Below the pieces are notes generated by a model that saw nothing but the letters and a program-made list of their open reading frames with translations, was not told the origin of the DNA and did not search any database. This document shows, piece after piece, positions 26,891-36,871 of a stretch of 64,000 bases of DNA. The DNA comes from Halarchaeum nitratireducens (GTDB lineage: Archaea; Halobacteriota; Halobacteria; Halobacteriales; Halobacteriaceae): positions 114,449 through 178,448 of the forward strand of contig NZ_BMOQ01000008.1 in the NCBI RefSeq assembly GCF_014647155.1, in the 5' to 3' direction. Made by a program: the position numbers and the translations under genes. How positions within the stretch are numbered: position 1 is the stretch's first letter; the number at the start of each line of letters is the position of its first letter.

Positions 26891-27285
26891 GCCACTGCGC
26901 GCCTCGTGCCTGCGGTGCTTGCGAGGTCGGGGGACGATCGAGACGGCCTCGCCCTTTCTGAGTCCACCAGGCCTGTCGATGACTCATCAAGCGACGTGAC
27001 CGGCTGGACAGGTGTGTTCGTACCGGTCCGCCCCGCTCGCCGCTGCCGCCCTCCGCGTCGCTCGCGACCGACCATTCCGGGCGTGCGGGCGCTCTCCGCA
27101 CCGCCCGCGCCCGTTCCGGGCTAAAGTGCATGTGCCCTCGGCGCCAGCGCTTCACCCGTTCGGGTCCTACGGACCTCGTCGAAGCCGACCGCGACGGACG
27201 TAGTTGCGTCGCGGCGAACGGAGAATGCGCTGGCCGCTCGCTCCGGGCGGGTCGGCGCGCGCGGCTGGATGTTTTACTTCCTGAG

Positions 27286-27341
27286 GCGCGCTCTCGCTCG
27301 CGCCCCAAGGGGCGCTCGCGAAGGCGCGAGCGAGAGCGCGC
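27286..27341. repeat. Perfect 19-bp inverted repeat
   Basis: The left arm (27286-27304, starting GCGCGCTCTC) is fully complementary to the right arm (27323-27341). The 18-nt loop also contains GGGGCGCTCGCG. It lies 92 nt before the OB-fold gene and is GC-only in its stem, with no T-tract, so it is not a typical archaeal terminator. Confidence 0.75.
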
Positions 27342-27432
27342 AGAGTCCTGTCGGTCGTCATCAGTGAGGAAACCGCGATGTTTGGGCATCACGGTGTCGG
27401 CGCGTGAGCGCCTTCGGAGTGTATGAACTCCA

Positions 27433-28326
27433 ATGTCCAGTAACAACGCTAGCGGAAAGGTCGTTTCGGTGGATGAACAGGCATTCGAGGACCTCGAGCG
27501 TGAGACGGTCGATGAAGACGGCTTCACGGTCGTGGCGGAGACGCCGGCGTTCCAGGCCACGGTCCAAGAGGAGACGCAAGCGAAGGTGGATGCGAACCAC
27601 CCGGACGGGATCACGGACGCGGATCAGGAGCGGATTCCCGGTGTGACGCTGGCGCAGGAGGAACGCATTCAGGCGCGTGAAGCGGAGTTGGACTGGATCA
27701 GCGCACGGGCGGAACTCGGCGAGCAGGAGGGCCGTGCCAGGCGGACGCGCGACATCGCAGCGGCGCGGAGCGCCGAGTGGAGCAGAGAGTTCGAGCGGCG
27801 GGCGGCGAGCGTGGATCGGGCGTTGAGTCCCGACCACGACCCACGCGAGATGCTCTCGCAGGACGAACTCGGGATGGTGAACGAGCAGGCGGCCAGAGTG
27901 GCGGGCAACCTCGATGGGTGGTCGCGGGCGGCGATCAGTCGGCGAATCGCGCAGGCGGTGCTCGACGGCGCGGACGTCCCCACGGCCGTCCTCGACGTGA
28001 AACAGGCGCTTGAGGCCGCGCCTGGACAGGTCATCCCCATCGATCGGGTCGAAGACGTCGACCGTGGCGAGGTGAGCGTCGAGGGCACAGTCGTGCAACT
28101 CTGGGACGCTCCAGACCCGGCGATTGAACAAGTCGGGCTAATTGAAGACGAGAGCAGTAAGACGAAATTCACCAGCTGGGTCCGGTCGAATCCGAAAATC
28201 GTCGCGGAAGGCGAGCGCGTGCAGATTCGCGGGGCAAGCACGAGCTGGTACCAAGGCCGCGTCTCGATCGCAGTCACCGGCTGGAGCACCATGCACTTCC
28301 CCGAGCGCGAGCGCTACTGGGAGTAA
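27433..28326 (+). CDS. OB-fold single-strand DNA binding (RPA-like) protein
   Basis: This 297-residue protein has a C-terminal third that is an OB fold: VEGTVVQLWDAPDPAIEQVG, then DESSKTKFTSWVRSN, GERVQIRGAS and GRVSIAVTGWSTM. This is the pattern of haloarchaeal RPA/SSB proteins. Residues 60-150 are an Arg/Glu-rich helical region. It would bind single-stranded DNA, for instance during transfer or replication of the element. It stands alone between the structured non-coding region and the AddAB-like genes. A T-rich run (TCTTTTCTTTTTG, about 28343-28355) just downstream is a likely terminator. Confidence 0.75.
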   Translation: MSSNNASGKVVSVDEQAFEDLERETVDEDGFTVVAETPAFQATVQEETQAKVDANHPDGITDADQERIPGVTLAQEERIQAREAELDWISARAELGEQEGRARRTRDIAAARSAEWSREFERRAASVDRALSPDHDPREMLSQDELGMVNEQAARVAGNLDGWSRAAISRRIAQAVLDGADVPTAVLDVKQALEAAPGQVIPIDRVEDVDRGEVSVEGTVVQLWDAPDPAIEQVGLIEDESSKTKFTSWVRSNPKIVAEGERVQIRGASTSWYQGRVSIAVTGWSTMHFPERERYWE

Positions 28327-28342
28327 GGCGACCAGCGTGGAC

Positions 28343-28356
28343 TCTTTTCTTTTTGT
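28343..28356 (+). terminator. T-tract terminator candidate
   Basis: The run TCTTTTCTTTTTG lies about 17 nt after the OB-fold gene stop. Archaeal termination commonly uses such T-rich tracts on the non-template strand without a required hairpin. Confidence 0.4.
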
Positions 28357-28520
28357 CTGCCAGACCAGACCCAGACCCCACCGCCCCACCCTCCGCTCCG
28401 TGCTCACTCCAAGGTCGCTGCGCGCGCAGCCACAACCGCGTTAGTTTTGCGGTCAACGCTCCGTTCAAGATGCACATAGATTGATGGCCGCGGCTGACAG
28501 TTCCCCTGTAGTGCCTATTC

Positions 28521-31500
28521 GTGAGTGATACTCGTACACTGCTCTCCGGTCCGGACCCGGACGGCGTCACCGAGCAGGCCTTCGCGTGGGCTGCGGAGAC
28601 AGCGGGCGAAGAGCCCGGGAGCGTTCTCTGTCTCACGCAGTCGGGCGAGCGCGCGACCACGCTGTCGTCACGCTGGCGCGCCGATCACGACCAGCTTCGG
28701 TTGACGTGCACGACGCTCGACGGCTACGTGAGCGAGTGCTTCGAGCGCGCGACGGGCGAACTCGCCCAAAGCACGTTGACTCGCGCCCAGCGCTTCCGCC
28801 TCGTCGAGGCCGCCATCGAGCAGTACGGCGCCGCGACGAGCGACGGCCCGTTCGCGGCGGTTGAGTCGCCGTCGAACGACCTCATCGACCAGGTGCAGGG
28901 GATATTCTCGCTCTTGGAGTACGCGGGCTACGACTCCCCCGACGCCATTGAGGGGGCGCTCTCGGCCGCAGGTCACCACGGGAGCGACGCCGTCGACCCG
29001 GACGCGCTCTACGGTGCGTTTCGCGAGACTCCTGCGCCGGGCGAGAAGACTCCGCTCGACGCGCAGGCGACTGCGTTCGCCGACCTCTACACGGAGTACG
29101 AGCGACTTCGCGGCGACCTCCACCCGTCGTGGCGCCGGACGGTTGCCGACCAGTATCTCACGCTCCTCGACGACGACGCGCTCCTCGATGCCGTGCCAGA
29201 CGCGGCCGACGTCGTCGTCCTCGACGGACTCACGCGGCTCGCACCCGCCGAGCGTGAAATTGTTGCCCGCCTCTCGCGGGCGTATCCGACCGTCGCGGTT
29301 CTCCCGCTCGTCCACGACTCACTCGACGGCGTCGGCATCGACGCCGGCCTCGAACGCGCACTCTCCGTCTATCGCACACTCGACTTCGACCTCGACTACC
29401 GGACATCCCGTCGCGTGGACGACGTCCGTCTCGACACCGTCCGTCAGCTCTACGAGCCCTCCACGGACTCGGAGACGCACACGGCCGACCAGGCCGACCT
29501 CACGTTCGCCGAACCCGCCACCGAACGCGAGGAGGTTCGGGCGACAGCACGACGCATCCGCGACCTCCTCGAGCGCGGTGTCGACCCGTCCGACATCGGG
29601 GTCGTGGTCACCGACCGCGCGACCTATCGGAGTGTCCTCGCCGAGGTCCTTCCCGCCTACGACGTGCCGTTCACGTTCGTCAACGAGATCGGTATCGAGC
29701 AGACGCTCGTCGGCGACGCCGCCCGAGCCCTTCTTGACCTCGCCGGGGACGCCCCCTCTGTCGCGCCACTCAGAACGCTCGCCGCGAACACCCTCGGCTC
29801 CCTCACTCAGGTCGGCATCGAGCCGAACGTCATCGAACGCACGGCCGAGGACACGCCCGACGACACCCTCGAGAACCTCCTCGACACACTCGATGAACTT
29901 GACGACCCAGGTGCGGACGAGACGGCCAGCGCACTCCGCACGCTCCGCGATGCGCTCGACGGTGAGACGCAATCGCTCGCGTCGTTCGTTGACGATCTCC
30001 GCACGATTCTCTCTGACCTCGGTGTCGGGGACGCCGTCGACGATTATCAGGCGCGCTCGGACGGGTCGCGTCGCCCGGAGTACGAGCGCTCCGCGTGGCG
30101 CGCCATCGAGCGTGTGCTTGCTTCCTTCGAGGGCGTCGCTACTCACCTCGCAGACGAGGACCCTGCCGAGCGCGTGCGACGCGCCCTCCTCGCCGAACTG
30201 GTGAGCGGCCCGCGCCAACAGCCGGGCTACACGCGCGTCTACCCGCTCGCGGAGGCCGAGATGGCGTCCTTCGAGCACTGCTTCGTCCTCGGATTGACGA
30301 CGAGCTACTTCCCGACCGAGTCGGACACAATGCGCTTCTTCGAGGCCGTGAACGACGCCGACGAGGAGTTCGGCCGCGAGCACACGGGGCGGCGCGCCCG
30401 CGCCATCTTCGGTACGCTTCTCACGGGCTCTGCGGACGCCACGCTCTCCGTCCCGAAGCACACCGTCGACGGGACCGAGCACGTCCCTGCCCCGGTTGTC
30501 TCCGAACTCGAGCGCTACGTCGACCGCGACGCCACGGATACGGAGGGAAGCGACCCGCTTCCGCGCGTGGTCAGTGAGGACGTCCAAGAGGCCTATGGGT
30601 CGTGGGCGTCCCGGGAGACGTTCGACGACCCCGAGCGTGCAACCGAACCGCTCGACGCCGCGACAGGGCTCTCCGAGACTGCGCGGGGATTCGCGACACA
30701 GGGCGCGACCGCCTCGTGGCGTCGCTCCAAGCCGGGCGTCAGTCCGCACGACGCACAGGTCTCGTCCATCCTCGAGACCGTTCCCGATCTGGGAGAATCG
30801 TACAGTCCGAGCGCACTCGAGGACTACGCCCGCTGTCCGTTCGTCTTCTACGCGAAACGCGTCCTCGATTTCGACGAGGATTACGGCGACGAGGAGGGCA
30901 TCACTCGCGCTGACCGTGGAACGTACGTCCATCGCGTTCTCGCCGACTTCTACCGTCGTCTCCGGGACGATGCCGACGAGCCGGTCGACCTCACCGCCCA
31001 CGACGCGGACGCGCTCGAGGCGGCGCTCCTAGAGGCCGCACTCGACCACCTCGACGACCTCGGCGAGATAGAAACCCCATTCTCAGAACGCACGGTCGGT
31101 CGCCTTCTCTCCGGGCTCGGCGGCCCGGCCGAGAACGACTACTATCACTCCGGCCCCGCGTCGAGCGACGGGCTCCTCGCGCGCTTCCTCGACGCCGAAC
31201 GCGAGCGACAGACGGGCGTCAAGACGCAGCCGACGTACTTCGAGGGCGCACTGGGCGTCCACCGTGACGGCGTTGAACTCCTCTCTGACGACCCGACGAC
31301 GGTCGATACGCCCGACGGTCCGGTTGACGTTCGCGGCATCGCGGACCGCGTCGACGTCGCGTCGAGCGACGCGAACGAACTCCACGTGCGCGACTACAAG
31401 ACCGGCAGTACGCCGAGTCGCAAAGACGTCGTCAGCGGCCTGAAACTCCAGCTCCCCCTCTACGGGCTTGCCCTCGAGACCGCACTTGAACGCCGCACGG

Positions 31501-31937
31501 GCGAGTCCCACGAGACGGTCGCGGGCTCCTACTACACGCTCAAATCCCCGGACGACATCGACCCGGTCGTGAGCCAGGTCGCCTCACGGGAGGCTGCCGA
31601 CCCGGAGAGTGGCCCGCCGCTCGTCCCGTCGCTCTCCCAGTCGTGGCGACTCCCGCTCGACACGCGCGCCGAGTTCCGCGCGTTCGTCCACGACGTCACT
31701 GCGACGCGTGTCGGGCGGATCGCGACCGCCGCTGAGGCCGGCGCGTTCCAGCCGACGCTCCTCTCCGAGAGTGTGGCGGGGTGTGAAGACTGTGCGTTCC
31801 GCCACACCTGCGACGTCCGCCACCACACCACCCAGGACACCCTCGACGAACTCGACGAGTCGACGCACTACATCTCCGAACGAGCGACCGACGAGGACGT
31901 CGACCTCGACGCCTACGCTGACGGAGGTGCGAACTGA
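28521..31937 (+). CDS. AddB-like helicase-nuclease subunit with Fe-S nuclease domain
   Basis: This is a 1138-residue protein, starting GTG 28521. The C-terminal nuclease has YSPSALEDYARCPFVFYAKR near 760, HVRDYKTGS near 956 (catalytic Asp and Lys of PD-(D/E)XK), and a Cys set CEDCAFRHTC near 1088. With the earlier RCPF Cys this gives the four-cysteine iron-sulfur staple of AddB. The N-terminal half (MSDTRTLLSG) resembles the inactive helicase half of AddB rather than a full P-loop helicase. It overlaps the AddA-like gene by 1 nt. Together they would resect double-strand ends for recombination or degrade foreign DNA. Confidence 0.78.
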   Translation: MSDTRTLLSGPDPDGVTEQAFAWAAETAGEEPGSVLCLTQSGERATTLSSRWRADHDQLRLTCTTLDGYVSECFERATGELAQSTLTRAQRFRLVEAAIEQYGAATSDGPFAAVESPSNDLIDQVQGIFSLLEYAGYDSPDAIEGALSAAGHHGSDAVDPDALYGAFRETPAPGEKTPLDAQATAFADLYTEYERLRGDLHPSWRRTVADQYLTLLDDDALLDAVPDAADVVVLDGLTRLAPAEREIVARLSRAYPTVAVLPLVHDSLDGVGIDAGLERALSVYRTLDFDLDYRTSRRVDDVRLDTVRQLYEPSTDSETHTADQADLTFAEPATEREEVRATARRIRDLLERGVDPSDIGVVVTDRATYRSVLAEVLPAYDVPFTFVNEIGIEQTLVGDAARALLDLAGDAPSVAPLRTLAANTLGSLTQVGIEPNVIERTAEDTPDDTLENLLDTLDELDDPGADETASALRTLRDALDGETQSLASFVDDLRTILSDLGVGDAVDDYQARSDGSRRPEYERSAWRAIERVLASFEGVATHLADEDPAERVRRALLAELVSGPRQQPGYTRVYPLAEAEMASFEHCFVLGLTTSYFPTESDTMRFFEAVNDADEEFGREHTGRRARAIFGTLLTGSADATLSVPKHTVDGTEHVPAPVVSELERYVDRDATDTEGSDPLPRVVSEDVQEAYGSWASRETFDDPERATEPLDAATGLSETARGFATQGATASWRRSKPGVSPHDAQVSSILETVPDLGESYSPSALEDYARCPFVFYAKRVLDFDEDYGDEEGITRADRGTYVHRVLADFYRRLRDDADEPVDLTAHDADALEAALLEAALDHLDDLGEIETPFSERTVGRLLSGLGGPAENDYYHSGPASSDGLLARFLDAERERQTGVKTQPTYFEGALGVHRDGVELLSDDPTTVDTPDGPVDVRGIADRVDVASSDANELHVRDYKTGSTPSRKDVVSGLKLQLPLYGLALETALERRTGESHETVAGSYYTLKSPDDIDPVVSQVASREAADPESGPPLVPSLSQSWRLPLDTRAEFRAFVHDVTATRVGRIATAAEAGAFQPTLLSESVAGCEDCAFRHTCDVRHHTTQDTLDELDESTHYISERATDEDVDLDAYADGGAN

Positions 31938-34900
31938 TGGTCGACTTCGACCAGCTGGAGGACGCGCAGAAGCGCGCCGTCCTCGCGTACGACCGCAACT
32001 ACGCGGTCACGGCGGGCGCGGGGAGCGGGAAGACGACGACGTTCACGAGCCGCTACCTCGAACTCTTAGAGGAGACGGAGACGGAACCGCACTCGGTAGC
32101 GGCGATCACGTTCACCGAGAGCGGCGCGGCCGAACTCCAGGAGCGCGTTCGCGACGCCGTCAGCGACCGCCTCGCAACCACCGACGGAGAGGCCTACGCG
32201 GCGTGGCGCGACCACCACGACGCGCTCCCGGAGGCGTACATCCACACGATCCACGGCTTTTGCTCGCGGCTCCTCAGCGAGTACGCCCTCGAAGTGGACG
32301 TCCCAGTCGGCTTCGACGTCATCGAGGAGACGGGCGCACGCGGCGAACAGCTCGACGCCGTCGAGCGCTTCGTCGACGACCACCTCGACGACCCGCGTCT
32401 CGAACGCCTGACCGAGCTCTACTACCGCGACCGTCTCGAGGAACTCCTCTCGGACCTCCTCGCCGAACACCACCGCGCCCGCGAGTGGGCTAACTGCTGG
32501 GCCGACACGTCCCCGGACGCCTACGCCGAGTACGTGGGCGAGCGCTTCGCAGACGTGGACGTCGACCGAGCGCGCGACCTCCTCGGGCGGCCCGCCGTCC
32601 AAGACGCACTCCGAGATGTCCAGTCGGTTGCGGCTGCCGAATCCGCCGGCGGGAACCGTCTCACAATCGCGGGAAACGTCGCGGCGATGGTCGACACGTA
32701 CGGGACGTCCATCGACGAGATGGACGACGTCGCCGTCCACGACGCGGCCGCGACGCTCTGTGAGGCGCTCACCAGCGGCGGGACCGCCTACTACGGAGCG
32801 TTCGATGCGTGGCCGTACACGGGTCACGACGACTGGGACAACGCGAACGCCGAGTCGTACGAGCGCGCGACGACGACGCTCACCGACGTCCTCCCGGTCG
32901 AAGCGTGGGCGACCGGTGACCGCCTCGCAGTCGAACGGAACGCCGCGCCCTACTACGTCGCGCTCGCCTCGCTCTTCTGCGACCTCCACGAGAGCTACCA
33001 GGCGCGCAAGCGTCGCGAGGGCGTCCTCGACTTCGAGGACCTCATCGACAAAGCGACCGAACTCCTCGAAGACCACCCCGAAGTCCGCGCCGACCTCCAA
33101 GGGGAGTTCGACTACGTGATGCTCGACGAAGTGCAGGACACCGACCCGCGCCAGTGGGAACTCGTCCAACTCCTCACGTCACTCGACGACGACTACGACG
33201 CGTGCAACGTCTTTGTCGTCGGTGACGAGAAACAGAGTATCTTCCGTTTTCGAGGGGCTGACGTCGCGCAGTTCGCCCGCGAACGGCGGCGTCTCGAGGA
33301 TGCGAATAACACACGGACGCTCCCCTCGCTGGAGGACCTCCAGCCCGTCGATGGCGATGGTGGTCTCGACCGAAACTTCCGCTCGCTTCCCGGTGTTCTC
33401 GAACCCATCAACGGCCTCTTCGACGACCTCTTCGGCGACATCCCCGAGGAGTACCAGGCGGTGCCGACTGGTGTCGCTACGGACACGAGCTTCGAGCCGG
33501 CGCCACAGGCGCTCACGCCGAACCGTTCGGATGAGGTCGCGATCAGTACGGGCGCGACGTTCGTCCTCGTGCCGGAGGAGACGGAGACACGACAGTCGGC
33601 GCTCGCGGATGACCACGCGCTGGTCGACCATCCCGCAGAAGACGTCACCCTCGACGCACGGACGCTCGCTGCCGAGGTCGCGGCCGTCCTGGATGACGGC
33701 ACGCAGCGCTACGAGACGACCGGCACCGACGAGGACGGCGCGCCCGTCGAGGAGCCGACCGACCTCGAGCCGTCGGACGTCGCGATCCTGCTCCGAAAGC
33801 GCACGCATCTCGAGGAGTACGAGCGCGCTCTCGCCGCGTTGAACGTCCCCTACACGGTCGCCTCAGGGATCGGGTTCTACGAGCGCACCGAGGTCGTTGC
33901 GCTCCGGAATCTCTTCGCCATCCTCGCCGACCCGCGTGACGACCTCGCGCTCTACGGCGTCCTCCGCTCGCCGCTGTTCGGCTTTGAGGACCGCCGCATC
34001 GTCCCGCTCTGGACCGACATCGACACGGACGACCTCGGCGAGGGCGCTCTCTGGGAGGCGCTCGGGGAGACGGACGACGAGCGACTCGCGGACGCACGCG
34101 ACCAGCTCGAGCGATGGCGGCGACTCGCCGGCGTCGACGACGGCGAGGCCGTGGTCGAAACGTGGGACGCGCTCCTCGGCGAGATTATCGCGGACACCGG
34201 CTTTCACGCGAGTCTCGCGACCGACGACCGGGGCCAACAGGCGGTCGCGAACGTCGAGAAGTTCCGCTCGCGATTACGGGGGTGGGGTGAGGACGGCCTC
34301 CAGACGCTCCCGGCAGTTCTGGAGCGTATCGAGCGCGAGGTCGACCTCTCGACTCGCGAGGGCGAGGCCGAAGTCCCGGAAGATGCGGATGGCGTCCGCA
34401 TCATGACGGTGCACGACGCGAAGGGTCGGGAGTTCCCCGCCGTCTTCGTGCCCGGTCTCGCGACGGACTTCAACCTCCGACCCGGCTATGGCGACGGGAC
34501 CGTCGAATTCGAGACGCTCGCTGACGTCGCTGGCGACGCCCAACAGCCGTTCGTCGGCATCAAGGGCCCAGACGTGACTGACCCCTACGCGCAAACGAAC
34601 ACCATCCTGAAGCGCCGCCTCGAGTTCGCTCGGAAGCGCGAATCCGTCGCCGAGGAGAAACGCATCCTCTACGTCGCGATGACGCGCGCCCGCGACCACC
34701 TCTACCTCGTCGGGACCACCTCGACGGACGACGGCGATATCGCCGAACTCGACCGCGGTGACGCCGCGGACCCCTCGAACTGGTACGACCTCCTCGCACC
34801 GCTCGTGTTCGACGACGACGCGGTCGACACGCTCAGTGAACGCGGCCGTGTCACCATCGGTGACGAGCATCCCCTCGACGTGCGTCTCCCGTGCGACGAC

Positions 34901-35683
34901 ACGACGCTCTCACGCGTCGACGCGCACGACCCACCGCGTCTCGAACGCGATGTCGCCGCCTGGGAGCGCGACCGTGAGTACAGCATCGCCGCGTCGTATC
35001 TCGGGTCGCTCATTGAGGATGGCGCGCCCGGCGAGATCAGCGTCGACCACACCGGGATGTACGTCTCCTATAGCCCGCCGCGTGACGCGAGCGACGAGGA
35101 CTCTGGCGAATCCGAGGAGACGGACGAGTACCTACCGCGAAACGTCTTCGGGAGCGCGCTCCACAAAGCCGTCGAGCTCGACGTCAAGGCCGAAGAGGAG
35201 GTTCTCTGTCGCCTCCTCGAACAGTTTGCCGCCCAGGAGGACGTCGCGACGACGCGTGTGAGCGACGCCGACGTCGACGAATTACGGCGCCACTATCAGG
35301 TCGCTCGCGACTACCTTGACGGTCTCGACGACGCGGTCGTCGACGACGAACGGACAGTGCGCGCCGAGCTCGAACACGGCGAGGTGTACGGCGATATTGA
35401 CCGTCTCCGCGTCACCGACGACGCTTACCACATCGTCGACTATAAGACAAACAAGGTGACCAGCGAGGAGGCGATCGATGAGAAAGCACGCGGGTACGCC
35501 TGGCAGATGCGTGCCTACGCCGACGCGCTCCACCAGAGCGATGCCGAGCGAGATGTGCACGCGACGCTCCTGTTCACTGAGGCAGGCGTGACGCGGGAGT
35601 ACGAGTGGCAGAACTCCGAGCTTGATGAGTTGATGAATACAGTTGACCAGCGCGCTTTTGCAGCACTGAGAGGAGGATCCTGA
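31937..35683 (+). CDS. AddA-like UvrD/Rep-family helicase-nuclease
   Basis: This 1248-residue protein has superfamily 1 helicase motifs: Walker A AGAGSGKTTT near 28, motif Ia ITFTESGAAEL, motif II LDEVQDTDPRQWE near 396, motif III VVGDEKQSIFRFRGA near 428, motif V IMTVHDAKGREFPAVF and motif VI YVAMTRARDHLYLVG near 912. The C-terminal nuclease domain ends with HIVDYKTNKV near 1166. Both helicase and nuclease centres look intact. It is coupled to the AddB-like gene upstream. The pair is unusual beside a defence island and may act in end resection, plasmid maintenance or defence. Confidence 0.88.
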   Translation: MVDFDQLEDAQKRAVLAYDRNYAVTAGAGSGKTTTFTSRYLELLEETETEPHSVAAITFTESGAAELQERVRDAVSDRLATTDGEAYAAWRDHHDALPEAYIHTIHGFCSRLLSEYALEVDVPVGFDVIEETGARGEQLDAVERFVDDHLDDPRLERLTELYYRDRLEELLSDLLAEHHRAREWANCWADTSPDAYAEYVGERFADVDVDRARDLLGRPAVQDALRDVQSVAAAESAGGNRLTIAGNVAAMVDTYGTSIDEMDDVAVHDAAATLCEALTSGGTAYYGAFDAWPYTGHDDWDNANAESYERATTTLTDVLPVEAWATGDRLAVERNAAPYYVALASLFCDLHESYQARKRREGVLDFEDLIDKATELLEDHPEVRADLQGEFDYVMLDEVQDTDPRQWELVQLLTSLDDDYDACNVFVVGDEKQSIFRFRGADVAQFARERRRLEDANNTRTLPSLEDLQPVDGDGGLDRNFRSLPGVLEPINGLFDDLFGDIPEEYQAVPTGVATDTSFEPAPQALTPNRSDEVAISTGATFVLVPEETETRQSALADDHALVDHPAEDVTLDARTLAAEVAAVLDDGTQRYETTGTDEDGAPVEEPTDLEPSDVAILLRKRTHLEEYERALAALNVPYTVASGIGFYERTEVVALRNLFAILADPRDDLALYGVLRSPLFGFEDRRIVPLWTDIDTDDLGEGALWEALGETDDERLADARDQLERWRRLAGVDDGEAVVETWDALLGEIIADTGFHASLATDDRGQQAVANVEKFRSRLRGWGEDGLQTLPAVLERIEREVDLSTREGEAEVPEDADGVRIMTVHDAKGREFPAVFVPGLATDFNLRPGYGDGTVEFETLADVAGDAQQPFVGIKGPDVTDPYAQTNTILKRRLEFARKRESVAEEKRILYVAMTRARDHLYLVGTTSTDDGDIAELDRGDAADPSNWYDLLAPLVFDDDAVDTLSERGRVTIGDEHPLDVRLPCDDTTLSRVDAHDPPRLERDVAAWERDREYSIAASYLGSLIEDGAPGEISVDHTGMYVSYSPPRDASDEDSGESEETDEYLPRNVFGSALHKAVELDVKAEEEVLCRLLEQFAAQEDVATTRVSDADVDELRRHYQVARDYLDGLDDAVVDDERTVRAELEHGEVYGDIDRLRVTDDAYHIVDYKTNKVTSEEAIDEKARGYAWQMRAYADALHQSDAERDVHATLLFTEAGVTREYEWQNSELDELMNTVDQRAFAALRGGS

Positions 35684-35827
35684 TATCGTCGTCCTATAAG
35701 TAAGACAGCTATGCGTCGGTAGCGGATTAGTTAGCATTCCGGTTGTGACGCAAGGTATGCACCCCTCCGGTGCTCACGATTGGTAGACGTGGGAAGTATT
35801 ATTCAATAGACATCTGTTCAGTTATCC

Positions 35828-36841
35828 ATGTCCGTTGAGGAGTCGGCAAGGACGATGTTTGCTCGGCACAAGCTTGGTGGTGATGGTGAGGGAATTCGTT
35901 GGCTAAAAGATAATAACTATATTGCCATCAACTGGGACGACTCTCCTAGCACTGACGAGACCACGTATGGGGACGACGGAAGGTCCCGGGGCTACCAGGA
36001 AGTTAGACGAATGCGGAATGTCCGTGATGAGAACAGGCCCGTAATCATCGGCGCATATTACGGAAACAAGATTGATGAATTCAGGGATCGGATGGTTATC
36101 GGACGAATCGATCCCGAGACTAATATTCATATAATCCACTATCACCAGGGCGAAACCCCATCTGTTTACGAGTCCGAGAAAGCTGCCCGGGAAGCGGGGG
36201 TTCCGGACGTCCATGAGGACGAATTCCCGGATAAACTCGAAGATGAATGGGTTTACAAAGCTCTACCTCTCGTCGGCTGTGGCGCATACGGAGAACCGAA
36301 GGAAGTTTCATTAACGGATTATCCACTTCTCTCTGCTGTCCGTCCCCGCCATCACTCGTTCTGCGATTGGCATGTCGCTGAAGCCCATCTAAAGGCATTT
36401 GACGCAGGTCATCGATCTTTTCGGAATATTAATAATTCGATAGATGACTTGAGTGACCCACTCGCCCCGTCCCAACTAGAGGTCATTTGTAACGAATATC
36501 TCCGTCTCTCGGACAATCATGGGAGCTATACACAGTTGCTTCCAGTCGGTCGAACACTCCGCGATGTCGACATTGTCGGAACGAGTGGTGGTCAGAAGAT
36601 ATTTGCGCAGGTGACTAAGGCGACTGATTCCGACCTTAAGTCGAAGGCGAAGAAACTGGCGACCTATAAAAAACCGAATGTCCAAACCGTATTGTTCGGG
36701 CCTGAAAATGCGTATAACGATGACGAAATGCCTGAGGGAGTTGATGAATATCGTTCTGTGAGATCAGTTGTCGATGAAGTTGATGCACACTCCCCCGAGT
36801 TGCTGGATGCGATGTACGAACTACCGGAACCGATGAGCTAG
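35828..36841 (+). CDS. Restriction-nuclease-like protein, unassigned
   Basis: This 337-residue protein has an N-terminal part (NNYIAINWDD, VIIGAYYGNK, RMVIGRIDPE) that looks like a small beta-barrel reader domain. The C-terminal part has a helix PLAPSQLEVICNEYLRL followed by VDIVGTSGGQKIFAQVTKA near 247-265. An Asp and then Q-V-x-K at the equivalent strand fits an Mrr-like or related PD-(D/E)XK fold. The DNA here is AT-richer than the AddAB genes and its codons are less GC-biased, so it was probably acquired separately. A modification-dependent restriction enzyme is the best guess. Confidence 0.5.
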   Translation: MSVEESARTMFARHKLGGDGEGIRWLKDNNYIAINWDDSPSTDETTYGDDGRSRGYQEVRRMRNVRDENRPVIIGAYYGNKIDEFRDRMVIGRIDPETNIHIIHYHQGETPSVYESEKAAREAGVPDVHEDEFPDKLEDEWVYKALPLVGCGAYGEPKEVSLTDYPLLSAVRPRHHSFCDWHVAEAHLKAFDAGHRSFRNINNSIDDLSDPLAPSQLEVICNEYLRLSDNHGSYTQLLPVGRTLRDVDIVGTSGGQKIFAQVTKATDSDLKSKAKKLATYKKPNVQTVLFGPENAYNDDEMPEGVDEYRSVRSVVDEVDAHSPELLDAMYELPEPMS

Positions 36842-36871
36842 AGTCTGCTAAGGTCTCTCAAAATCCCTCCC

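Larger units (their letters stand above)
26693..27432. other. 740-bp structured non-coding region
   Basis: No gene is supported. It contains three tandem perfect hairpins: CGGGAGAG-5-CTCTCCCG (26802-26822), GCGAGAC-3-GTCTCGC (26845-26861) and GTCCTCG-13-CGAGGAC (26864-26890). Further on, a perfect 19-bp inverted repeat spans 27286-27304 and 27323-27341 with an 18-nt loop. Possible roles are a structured RNA, a termination region after the toxin gene, or a cis-acting transfer site. The open frames listed across it are Arg/Ser-rich and resemble non-coding GC-rich DNA. Confidence 0.55.

Noticed and set aside
26796..27614. 272-residue leftward frame across the structured region
   Set aside because: Ser/Arg-rich, spans perfect hairpins and the start of a real gene on the other strand.
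29319..31001. 560-residue leftward frame within the AddB-like gene
   Set aside because: Low-complexity Val/Arg/Gly antisense frame; the plus-strand protein has family motifs throughout.
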